The notes beneath the pieces were generated by a model that worked only from the letters and a program-made list of their open reading frames with translations, was not told the origin of the DNA and did not search any database. A stretch of DNA of 5,558 bases. Source: Gemmatimonas phototrophica (GTDB taxonomy: Bacteria; Gemmatimonadota; Gemmatimonadetes; Longimicrobiales; Gaopeijiaceae). Position 1 is the stretch's first letter, and the number at the start of each line of letters is the position of its first letter. Both the position numbers and the translations under genes were made by a program. The stretch lies in the NCBI GenBank assembly GCA_945876015.1, contig CAMCNM010000151.1:1-5558 (forward strand). The letters are read 5' to 3'. Positions 1 through 5,558 of this stretch are shown here, one piece after another.

Positions 1-458
1 TCCTGCCCCCTTCGCTCGGCCCGTCCTGGCCCGCGATGGGATTCGTGCTCCTTCCGCTGGTGGCGGTCTGGGTTGGAGACAGCTCCGCCTACTTCGTCGG
101 GCGCGCGATCGGTCGGACCAAGCTCTTCCCGGCGGCAAGCCCAGGTAAGACGCTGGAAGGCGGGATCGCGGGCCTGATCGGATCCGCGGTCGCGGCGGCC
201 CTGGTCGCCCGGTTCTTCTTGTCCGGTCTCGCCGGTGCGAACGTCTCGGTGATGACTGGAGCGCTGGTGGGCGCAGTGATCGGGGTCGCAGCGCCGCTCG
301 GGGACGTGGCCGAGTCGGTGCTCAAGCGCGAGGCCGGCGTGAAGGATTCGGGCACGCTCCTTCCCGGACACGGCGGCTTCCTCGACCGCATCGACTCGCT
401 CCTCTACGCGCTTCCGGTCGCGTATGGCGTGCTCGCATTGATCGGAGCGACCCGATGA
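1..458 (+). CDS. cdsA: Phosphatidate cytidylyltransferase (CDP-diacylglycerol synthase), C-terminal part; 5' end outside window
   Basis: This integral membrane enzyme makes CDP-diacylglycerol from phosphatidic acid and CTP, the branch point for bacterial phospholipids. The reading frame is open to the left edge (first full codon at base 3), leaving 151 visible residues, roughly the C-terminal half of a ~270-residue family member. The ATG at 36 is an internal methionine, not the start. The CdsA signature is intact at about 315-395: S-V-L-K-R, then K-D-S-G, then PGHGGFLDRID, which carries the residues the family uses for metal and CTP binding. Upstream, GDSSAYFVGR, KLFPAASPGKTLEGG and alternating hydrophobic stretches also match the family. 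The stop overlaps the dxr start by 4 bp (ATGA, 455-458). Identification is very secure; only the N-terminus is missing. Confidence 0.96.
   Translation, partial: LPPSLGPSWPAMGFVLLPLVAVWVGDSSAYFVGRAIGRTKLFPAASPGKTLEGGIAGLIGSAVAAALVARFFLSGLAGANVSVMTGALVGAVIGVAAPLGDVAESVLKREAGVKDSGTLLPGHGGFLDRIDSLLYALPVAYGVLALIGATR
444..447 (+). promoter_or_regulatory. Ribosome binding site of dxr
   Basis: GGAG lies 7 nt upstream of the dxr ATG at 455, inside the last codons of cdsA. It supports that start and reinitiation at the ATGA overlap. Confidence 0.6.
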
Positions 459-1639
459 CGGCGCCGCTCCGGGTCGCGATCCTGGGCTCTACCGGATCGA
501 TCGGGAAGAGCACGCTCGAGGTGATCGCGCGGCATCCCACGCGGTTCCAGGTGGTCGCGCTTGCCGCGAACCGCTCGATGGCCGGGCTCGCCGAGCAGGT
601 CGCCAGGGTGCGCCCGCGCCGGGCGGTCATCGTGGACGGCGCGGCGCTCGGGGCCGAGCGCGATCTCCCACCGGCGAAATGGGAAGCCGGACGCGACGCG
701 CTCCTTTCCGTCGCTTCCGATCCCGACGTGGACGTGGTCGTGAACGGCCTGGTGGGCGCGGCCGGGCTCGAGCCCACCCTCGCGGCGCTCGAGGCCGGAA
801 AGCGCGTGGCCCTGGCCAACAAGGAGTCGCTGGTCGCGGGCGGGCCGCTGGTGCTCGAGGCCGCCAGGCGGGGCGGCGGGGCCCTGATCCCGATCGACAG
901 CGAGCACTCGGCGATCCTCCAGTGCCTGGCGGGCTCGGACCGCGGCGCGGTGGCGCGCATCGTCCTGACGGCGTCCGGTGGGCCGTTCCGTGGATGGAAC
1001 CGGAGCGCGCTCGAGGGCGTACGTCCCTCTGATGCACTCCGCCATCCCACGTGGGCGATGGGCGCCAAGATCACGATCGATTCCGCGACTCTAGCGAACA
1101 AGGCGCTCGAAGTGATCGAAGCTCATCATCTCTACGGGATGCCGTACCAGGCGATCGAAGTAGTCGTTCATCCCCAGTCGGTCGTCCACTCGTTCGTGGA
1201 GTTCGTGGACGGCTCCGTACTCGCGCAGCTCGGGTTCCCGACCATGGAGCTGCCGATCCTCTACGCGCTGAGCCACCCTGATCGGGTGGACGACCCGCGG
1301 CTCCGCACCTTCGACCCGGTACGCACGTCGCCGCTCACGTTCGAGGCCATGGATCCGGAGCTCTTTCCGCTGTTCGAGCTCGGAGCGGGCGCAGGACGGC
1401 GCGGCGGAACCGCTCCGGCGGTCTTCAACGCGGCGAACGAGGTGGCGGTGGCGGCCTTCCTCGGTGAGCGGATCGGCTTCACTGCGATTGCCACGGTCGT
1501 GGAGACGGTCCTCGACCAGACGACGGAGCGCCCCGTGACCGAGGTCGCCGACGTGCTCGAGGCGGACCGGGCAGCGCGCGTGGCCGCGTGTGCCGCGCTC
1601 GAGCAGATGGGTGCGGCGGAGAAGGGGGCGGGCGCATGA
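455..1639 (+). CDS. dxr: 1-deoxy-D-xylulose 5-phosphate reductoisomerase
   Basis: This cytosolic enzyme converts DXP to 2-C-methyl-D-erythritol 4-phosphate with NADPH and a divalent metal, the first committed step of the MEP isoprenoid pathway. At 394 residues it is full length for the family. The Rossmann NADPH motif GSTGSIGKST is at residues 11-20 and ALANKES at 119-125. Metal ligands by alignment from memory with the E. coli enzyme (D150, E152, E231) are D148 and E150 in IDSEHSA and E219 in NKALEV. Substrate-loop residues include S174 (TASGGPFRGW) and H197 (HPTWAMGAK). HPQSVVHSFVEF (239-250), GFPTMELPI and FNAANEVAVAAF (324-335) complete the core and C-terminal helical part. No key residue is missing, so the organism very likely makes isoprenoids by the MEP route. 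The ATG overlaps the cdsA stop and the TGA overlaps the rseP start, both as ATGA. Confidence 0.98.
   Translation: MTAPLRVAILGSTGSIGKSTLEVIARHPTRFQVVALAANRSMAGLAEQVARVRPRRAVIVDGAALGAERDLPPAKWEAGRDALLSVASDPDVDVVVNGLVGAAGLEPTLAALEAGKRVALANKESLVAGGPLVLEAARRGGGALIPIDSEHSAILQCLAGSDRGAVARIVLTASGGPFRGWNRSALEGVRPSDALRHPTWAMGAKITIDSATLANKALEVIEAHHLYGMPYQAIEVVVHPQSVVHSFVEFVDGSVLAQLGFPTMELPILYALSHPDRVDDPRLRTFDPVRTSPLTFEAMDPELFPLFELGAGAGRRGGTAPAVFNAANEVAVAAFLGERIGFTAIATVVETVLDQTTERPVTEVADVLEADRAARVAACAALEQMGAAEKGAGA
1618..1625 (+). promoter_or_regulatory. Ribosome binding site of rseP
   Basis: GGAGAAGG lies about 10 nt before the ATG at 1636, within the end of dxr. It decides the rseP start: the longer in-frame alternative, a GTG at 1588, would add 16 residues with no family similarity in front of the first membrane helix. 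Confidence 0.65.
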
Positions 1640-3012
1640 CCATTCTCGCGACGATGGTCGTGCTCGGCGTTCTCATCTTCGTGCACGAGCTGGGTCATTT
1701 CATGGCCGCGAAGAGCGTGGGCATCGAGGTGCAGCGATTCTCGATTGGCCTCGGGCCAAAGCTGTTCGGTTTCCGGCGCGGCGAGACCGAGTACGTTCTC
1801 TCCGTGATCCCACTCGGCGGTTACGTGAAGATGGGTGGGATGGACGACGAGGTGATGGAGAAGGTCGAGGGCGGAGCTGAGCCCCAGCCGCGCATGCCTT
1901 CACCCCGCGACTTCGACCAGAAGTCGCTCGCGGCCCGCGCCTTCGTCATCTCGGCGGGCGTGATCATGAACATCCTGTTCGCGTTCCTGCTCTTCACCTC
2001 GGTCGTCGCGATCTGGGGTGTGCCCGAGCTCCGCGGCACCCGCATCGGCCAGGTGGTCGGGGGAGCGCTCCCCGCCGGCACCGAGGCGCTCGCTCAGCTC
2101 CCCATCGGCGCAACCATCGTTCGGATCGGGGGCCAGCCGGTCGATTCGTGGGGGCAGGTCACCTCCGTGTTGGCCGAGGCGCCGGCGGGCGCCACCGAAG
2201 TCGTGACCCAGAGTCCGGCGGTTACCGTCAGCGTCGATCTCCCGGCCGACCAGGACAGCCGCATCAGGGTCGTCACCGCGATCAACGCATGGCTCGAACC
2301 GAAGGTCGGAGCGGTCAACCCCGGCTCGCCCGCGGAGCGCGCGAACATGCGCACCGATGACCGGATCCTGAGCGTCAACGGAACCAAGGTGGCGAGCTGG
2401 TACGACTTCGTCGAGCAGGTCCAGTCGCAGCCCGGGAATCAGATCGATCTGTCGGTGGAGCGGGGGGGGGATCGGCTCGAGCTGCAGGTGACCCCGGAAC
2501 CAGAGACGAGCGTCGATCCGGTGACGGGGGAAAGTCGGACAGTCGGAAAGATCGGAGTCTACCCGCCCTTCGACGACGTCGCCTACCGGAAGGTCGGCAT
2601 CATTTCCGCACTGGGGTACGGCGCGCGGCAGACGAGCGGTACCGCGACCCTGATCCTCGATTTCCTCGGGAAGCTGGCGTCGCGGGAGGTCCCGGCGAGC
2701 TCGGTCGGCAGCATCGTGACCATCGGCGAGGCGTCGGGTCAGGCCGCCAGGGCCGGGGTGGACCAGTTCCTCCAGTTCATGGCGTTGTTCAGCGTGAATC
2801 TGGCCGTTCTCAACGTCCTCCCCATTCCGGTGCTCGACGGCGGACATCTCCTGTTCCTCGCCATCGAGGGGATCCGCGGGCGGGCGTTGTCGATCGAGCA
2901 GCGCCTGCGGTGGTCGAACGTCGGCCTGTGGATCTTGATCGCGATCATGTTATTCGCGTTCTACAACGACATGATGCGCGTCATCCGGAGACTCATCCCC
3001 GGTATGTTCTGA
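1636..3012 (+). CDS. rseP: RIP zinc metalloprotease, site-2 protease RseP (two PDZ domains)
   Basis: This inner-membrane zinc protease of the S2P family (M50) cleaves membrane-embedded substrates. In E. coli the homologue cuts anti-sigma factor RseA and remnant signal peptides; the substrate here is unknown. From ATG 1636 it has 458 residues, normal for RseP. TM1 carries the zinc motif HELGH at 17-21. A membrane-associated beta-loop region follows (FSIGLGPKLFGF, then IPLGGYVKMGG at 58-68). TM2 is at about 101-127, PDZ1 at about 135-215 and PDZ2 at about 218-290 (PGSPAERANMRTDDRILSVNG). The third zinc-ligand motif NVLPIPVLDGGH is at 393-404 with D401 as ligand, followed by a C-terminal TM at about 427-445. 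The usual AGP before TM2 reads AGV (107-109). A run of nine G (2462-2470) lies in the PDZ2 coding region without breaking the frame. The start overlaps dxr by 4 bp. Confidence 0.96.
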   Translation: MTILATMVVLGVLIFVHELGHFMAAKSVGIEVQRFSIGLGPKLFGFRRGETEYVLSVIPLGGYVKMGGMDDEVMEKVEGGAEPQPRMPSPRDFDQKSLAARAFVISAGVIMNILFAFLLFTSVVAIWGVPELRGTRIGQVVGGALPAGTEALAQLPIGATIVRIGGQPVDSWGQVTSVLAEAPAGATEVVTQSPAVTVSVDLPADQDSRIRVVTAINAWLEPKVGAVNPGSPAERANMRTDDRILSVNGTKVASWYDFVEQVQSQPGNQIDLSVERGGDRLELQVTPEPETSVDPVTGESRTVGKIGVYPPFDDVAYRKVGIISALGYGARQTSGTATLILDFLGKLASREVPASSVGSIVTIGEASGQAARAGVDQFLQFMALFSVNLAVLNVLPIPVLDGGHLLFLAIEGIRGRALSIEQRLRWSNVGLWILIAIMLFAFYNDMMRVIRRLIPGMF

Positions 3013-3031
3013 GGCGGTCCGGACGGCTCAG
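3009..3031. terminator. Imperfect inverted repeat across both stop codons; possible bidirectional terminator
   Basis: CTGAG (3009-3013) pairs with CTCAG (3027-3031), and the interior (GCGGTCCGGACGG) pairs only partly; it also holds the 8-bp palindrome GTCCGGAC (3017-3024). The TGA of rseP and the TGA of the opposite gene both sit in the stem. No T-tract follows on either strand, so an intrinsic terminator is only a weak possibility. It is the only candidate in the 15-bp convergent gap. Confidence 0.25.
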
Positions 3032-3849
3032 AGCAGCGTGAGCTGATCCGGCCCGCTTCGAGTTCGCAGGTCCTCCACGTCCAGCATCGGACCGGGCACG
3101 TCCTGGCGGGCGACGTCCAGCCATCCGTGCCAGCCCTTCTTTTCCAGCGCCTCGCCCACGACCTCGTGCGCGAGGTCGCGGTGGTTGCACTCGACCGAGA
3201 GATGTGCGAGCAGGACGCCCGCCAGGCGCGGATGCATGAGCCCCGTGGCGAAGCGGGCCGCGGCGTGGTTGGAGAGGTGCCCGTGGCTCGACGCGATGCG
3301 CGCCTTCACCGACCACGGATAGGGTCCCATCCGGAGCATCACCTCGTCGTGGTTTGCCTCGAGCACGACGAAGTCACACCCCGAGAGCGCGTGGTGCACC
3401 CCTGCCGTCGGCCGCCCCAGATCGGTGGCGATGCCCAGCCTCGCCCCGGTGGCGACGTCCACCAGCGCGATGCCGACCGGATCCGCGGCGTCGTGGACGG
3501 TGAGGAAGGGCTCGACGCGGAGTCCGCCGAGCAGGTAAGGATGCGCGACGCGGTAGGAAACCGTCCGCTCGTTCCCCCGAAACAGCTCCCGGCAGGCGTT
3601 CAGGGTCCGCTCGGTGATGTGGACCGGCGTGCCGTGGCGTCGAGCGAACACCCCGGCCCCGCGCGTGTGATCGCCGTGGTCGTGGGTGATCAGGATGGCG
3701 TCGATCGCCTCGGGGGCGAGATCGATGGCGGCGAGGCGATTCTCGAGGTCCTTACCGCTGAAGCCCGCGTCCACCAGGATTCGGGTGCCCTCGACCTCGA
3801 CCAGAACCGCGTTCCCCGCGCTGCCGCTCCCCAGACAGCAGACTCTCAT
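3028..3849 (-). CDS. yycJ: Metallo-beta-lactamase-fold hydrolase, YycJ/WalJ type
   Basis: This 273-residue protein is a single MBL-fold hydrolase of the YycJ/WalJ group; family members are about 260-270 residues. It opens with LGSGSAGNAVLVE (6-18), the group's characteristic start, followed by LVDAGFSGKDLENRL. The metal motif THDHGDH is at 55-61. Further likely ligands are H119 (VHDAADPVG), D143 (ATDLG) and H216 (LLAHLSVECN). The stretch LEANHDEVML (163-172), then GPYPWSVKARI and SSHGHLSNHAA (187-197), is diagnostic of this group rather than of ribonuclease Z or glyoxalase II. In Bacillus the homologue is linked to walRK and has been associated with nuclease or DNA-metabolism roles; no walRK gene is visible here, so the substrate is unassigned. 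No signal peptide is seen, so it is probably cytosolic. It starts 2 bp after the GlmU-like gene ends, with GGAAGGG upstream. Confidence 0.88.
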   Translation of the reverse strand: MRVCCLGSGSAGNAVLVEVEGTRILVDAGFSGKDLENRLAAIDLAPEAIDAILITHDHGDHTRGAGVFARRHGTPVHITERTLNACRELFRGNERTVSYRVAHPYLLGGLRVEPFLTVHDAADPVGIALVDVATGARLGIATDLGRPTAGVHHALSGCDFVVLEANHDEVMLRMGPYPWSVKARIASSHGHLSNHAAARFATGLMHPRLAGVLLAHLSVECNHRDLAHEVVGEALEKKGWHGWLDVARQDVPGPMLDVEDLRTRSGPDQLTLL

Positions 3850-3851
3850 CG

Positions 3852-5066
3852 TCAGCCCTTCCGGACCGTCCGCTCGCTTCGGCTCGACTCGAACGCGCTC
3901 GTGAGCACCTGGCGCATGCCCCGGGTGAGTTCCACGTCGCGGCGGCGCATGACCACCTCGGCGGTGCCGAGGAAGCGCTCCAACTCGTACTCGTCGAGCG
4001 CGCTGCCTTCACCCCAGGAGAAGGGTGGCACGTACGTCGGCGGCATGCGGCCGCCGAAGACATTGCTGCCGGCGCCGACGATCGTGCCCGTGTTGATGGG
4101 CGTCGCGATGCCCGTCTTCACGTGGTCGCCGAGAAAACAGCCGACCTTGATGTGGCCGGTGTCAACCTCGCCGGTGGGCAGTCTGACGCGAATGGACGAG
4201 TAGGTGTTCTTGAGGTCGCTGTTCGTCGTGCCGGCGCCGAGGTTGACCCAGCGCCCCAGCACCGCATGGCCGAGGTGCCCGTCGTGCGCTTTGTTGCAGT
4301 AGCCGAGGATCACGGAGTCGGCCACCTCGCCGCGCACCTTGCACGCGGGGCCGATCGAGGAAGTGCTGACCGGGCCGCCCAGAATCGTCGAGCGGGCGCC
4401 CAGGTAGAGGGGTCCGGTCACACGCGCGGGTCCCTCGACGCGTGCGCCCGCAGCGAGCCAGACAGGACCCGAGCGGAGGTCCAGCGTCACGCCGGGCTCG
4501 ATCGCCGCGCCTTCGCCGAGCAGCACGCGGTGCGTGCCGATCAGGTGTACGCCCGACAGGGTGGAGCCGCCGGCACCGTGGGTTTCGCGCGTGGCGTCCG
4601 CCGCGATACGCGTCGCGTTGCCTGCCATCAGGTCCCATGGACGTGCGAGCAGCTCTCCGCCGAGCGGCACCGTCTCTCCGCGCCGCCCACCGAGCGACCG
4701 GAGATCCTCCGCGGACGGCGCAGCCGTACCGGCCGGGATCATCCAGCCCACGACTTTGCCGTCGACGACCAGGGTCGCCGTGCGGCTTGGCAGGGGACTG
4801 GCCAACGGCTCGATCGCGGCGCGCACGCAGAGCAGCACGCGGTCTTCCTCGGCCGTGGCCGCGATCGTCTGATGGGGGGGAGATCCGGCCTCGTCGAACC
4901 CCTCGAGGTGCGGAGCTCCGGCGTACGCGCTCGCCCTCGTCCCCAGGGCACGCTCGGCCCGCTCGCGCAGGGTGGACGCTCCGAAGAGCATCTCGCCGAC
5001 GGGGCGGGTCTCGACGAAGGGCGCCCATGCGAGCGCTTCGGCGTCGTGGAACAGGATGAGCTTCAT
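3852..5066 (-). CDS. GlmU-like protein: divergent sugar nucleotidyltransferase-like domain plus left-handed beta-helix acyltransferase domain
   Basis: The 404-residue protein matches the alternative GlmU family best known from Bacteroidetes (N-terminal NTP_transf_4 type). Classical GlmU makes UDP-GlcNAc from glucosamine-1-P by acetylation then uridylylation; the same role is inferred here, not shown. The N-terminus reads MKLILFHDAEALAWAPF, then ETRPVGEMLFGASTLRERAE (19-38), matching that family's LFDD...TRPV-E...G-LT-RE pattern and not the classical LAAGxGTRM loop. RPWDLMAGN (142-150) is another family mark. From about 180 to 340 hexapeptide-type repeats form a left-handed beta helix, including GYCNKAHDGHLGH (255-267), VNLGAGTTNSDLKNTY (274-289) and GDHVKTGIATPINTGTIVGAG. 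H261 is a plausible counterpart of the GlmU acetyltransferase histidine. The ATG at 5066 was chosen because the family N-terminus begins there, 5 bp after the manC stop; no strong ribosome site is seen, so translation may be coupled. Sugar specificity is uncertain. Confidence 0.85.
   Translation of the reverse strand: MKLILFHDAEALAWAPFVETRPVGEMLFGASTLRERAERALGTRASAYAGAPHLEGFDEAGSPPHQTIAATAEEDRVLLCVRAAIEPLASPLPSRTATLVVDGKVVGWMIPAGTAAPSAEDLRSLGGRRGETVPLGGELLARPWDLMAGNATRIAADATRETHGAGGSTLSGVHLIGTHRVLLGEGAAIEPGVTLDLRSGPVWLAAGARVEGPARVTGPLYLGARSTILGGPVSTSSIGPACKVRGEVADSVILGYCNKAHDGHLGHAVLGRWVNLGAGTTNSDLKNTYSSIRVRLPTGEVDTGHIKVGCFLGDHVKTGIATPINTGTIVGAGSNVFGGRMPPTYVPPFSWGEGSALDEYELERFLGTAEVVMRRRDVELTRGMRQVLTSAFESSRSERTVRKG
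3856..3862 (-). promoter_or_regulatory. Ribosome binding site of the YycJ-like gene
   Basis: On the minus strand GGAAGGG lies 6 nt before the ATG at 3849, inside the last codons of the GlmU-like gene. It supports that start and coupled translation. Confidence 0.6.
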
Positions 5067-5071
5067 CGGGC

Positions 5072-5558
5072 TCAGCGGGGCGTCTGGCGGAGGTGATCGG
5101 GTAGCCGGTCCAGGAGGCGCTTCATCTCGGGCGCGAGATCGCGGCGCATCACGAGCGTGACGCCGGCCGTGTGCACCGCCACCACGTCGGAGAGGCCCCA
5201 GAGGACGACCGCGCCGCCGTCCGCGTAGACGATGTTGTCGGAGCCGTCGAGCACTTTGCCGGATCCCACCACGACGTTCTCGCCCGCTTCCGTGCCGCGC
5301 GCGCGCGCCAATCCTTCCCAGCTCCCTACGTCGTCCCAGGCGAACGGCGCCTCGATCGCCGCGACCTTGTCGGAGCGTTCGAGAATGGCCTCGTCCACGC
5401 TGCACGGCTCGACCCTCGCGAAGAAGCCATCGACATCCCCTGCCTCGAGGCGGCGAAGCGCCATTGCGAGCGACGGCGCGTGCCTCCGGACCTCGTCCAG
5501 GAACACGTCGGCTCTCCACGCGAAGATCCCGCTGTTCCAGAGATATCCCTGCTCGAGG
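5072..5558 (-). CDS. manC: Mannose-1-phosphate guanylyltransferase, C-terminal part; 5' end outside window
   Basis: This cytosolic enzyme makes GDP-mannose from mannose-1-P and GTP, the precursor for mannosylated, rhamnosylated or fucosylated surface glycans. The frame is open to the right edge (last full codon ends at 5557), giving 161 visible residues, about half of a ~350-residue short-form enzyme. Visible family marks are GYLWNSGIFAWRADVFL (residues 4-20 of the visible part), SVDEAILERSDKVAAI (53-68), FAWDDVGSWEGL (72-83), whose aspartates belong to the substrate/metal site, and SDNIVYAD (106-113). The sequence ends soon after the nucleotidyltransferase C-terminal strands, so there is no fused phosphomannose isomerase domain. 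The GTG at 5506 is internal, since family sequence continues upstream of it. The stop is 5 bp before the GlmU-like gene. A related hexose-1-P nucleotidyltransferase is possible, but WDDVGSW and SDNIVYAD favour the GDP-mannose enzyme. Confidence 0.92.
   Translation of the reverse strand, partial: LEQGYLWNSGIFAWRADVFLDEVRRHAPSLAMALRRLEAGDVDGFFARVEPCSVDEAILERSDKVAAIEAPFAWDDVGSWEGLARARGTEAGENVVVGSGKVLDGSDNIVYADGGAVVLWGLSDVVAVHTAGVTLVMRRDLAPEMKRLLDRLPDHLRQTPR

Noticed and set aside
322..1101. Two long - strand frames opposite the cdsA end and dxr (322-1101 and 404-1045)
   Set aside because: Both are shadows of well-supported coding sequence, with Arg/Pro/Ala-rich translations and no motif.
1588..1635. 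GTG start for rseP 16 codons upstream
   Set aside because: The extra residues are hydrophilic and unlike RseP; the ATG at 1636 has a good ribosome site and the same ATGA overlap as the preceding junction.
1900..2847. 315-codon open frame on the - strand opposite rseP
   Set aside because: Antisense to a full-length RseP with all catalytic motifs; the translation is low-complexity and charged, with no family resemblance.
3127..4203. 358-codon open frame on the + strand opposite the YycJ-like and GlmU-like genes
   Set aside because: It lies antisense to two genes with clear family motifs, its translation shows no recognisable domain and is rich in Arg/Gly/Val, and long antisense frames are expected at this GC content.
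5296..5308. Alternating CG run that could adopt Z-DNA
   Set aside because: It only encodes Ala-Arg-Ala-Arg codons in manC in a GC-rich genome; no sign of function.
5067..5519. N-terminal extension of the GlmU-like gene up to 5519
   Set aside because: The frame stays open, but it would overlap manC in another frame, its translation is Arg/Gly-rich with no similarity, and the family N-terminus starts exactly at the ATG at 5066.
1..5558. Novel defence, mobile or biosynthetic system
   Set aside because: Every stretch longer than 15 bp is accounted for by six genes of known families; no transposase, integrase, repeat array or unexplained noncoding region is present.

Overview
This is a compact, GC-rich bacterial chromosomal window that is almost entirely coding. 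It holds two convergent operon ends, and neither operon start lies inside the window. All six genes belong to recognisable bacterial families. I see no mobile element, CRISPR array, tRNA, rRNA or phage gene.

The left half (1-3012, + strand) is a lipid/isoprenoid/envelope block: the 3' end of cdsA (CDP-diacylglycerol synthase), complete dxr (DXP reductoisomerase of the MEP isoprenoid pathway) and complete rseP (site-2 protease with two PDZ domains). Both junctions are 4-bp ATGA stop/start overlaps, so the three genes are very likely co-transcribed and translationally coupled. This order is a widely conserved bacterial neighbourhood, usually preceded by uppS, frr and pyrH, which would lie to the left of the window.

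The right half (3028-5558, - strand) reads leftwards. It starts with the 3' part of a mannose-1-phosphate guanylyltransferase (manC type). Next comes a two-domain GlmU-like protein with a divergent sugar nucleotidyltransferase-like N-terminus and a left-handed beta-helix acyltransferase-like C-terminus. Last is a YycJ/WalJ-type metallo-beta-lactamase-fold protein. Gaps are 5 bp and 2 bp, so this also looks like one operon. manC and the GlmU-like gene together suggest supply of nucleotide sugars for cell-wall or surface glycans. The MBL-fold gene may simply be co-carried.

The two operons meet tail to tail with only 15 bp between the stop codons. An imperfect inverted repeat spans both stops.

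Lineage is an inference. High GC, the Bacteroidetes-style alternative GlmU (rather than the classical one) and an RseP with AGV in place of the usual AGP would fit a high-GC member of the FCB superphylum and its relatives, such as Gemmatimonadota or Eisenbacteria-like bacteria. The window alone cannot settle this. I found no clear undescribed system. The most interesting items are the divergent GlmU-like protein and a nine-G tract inside rseP.
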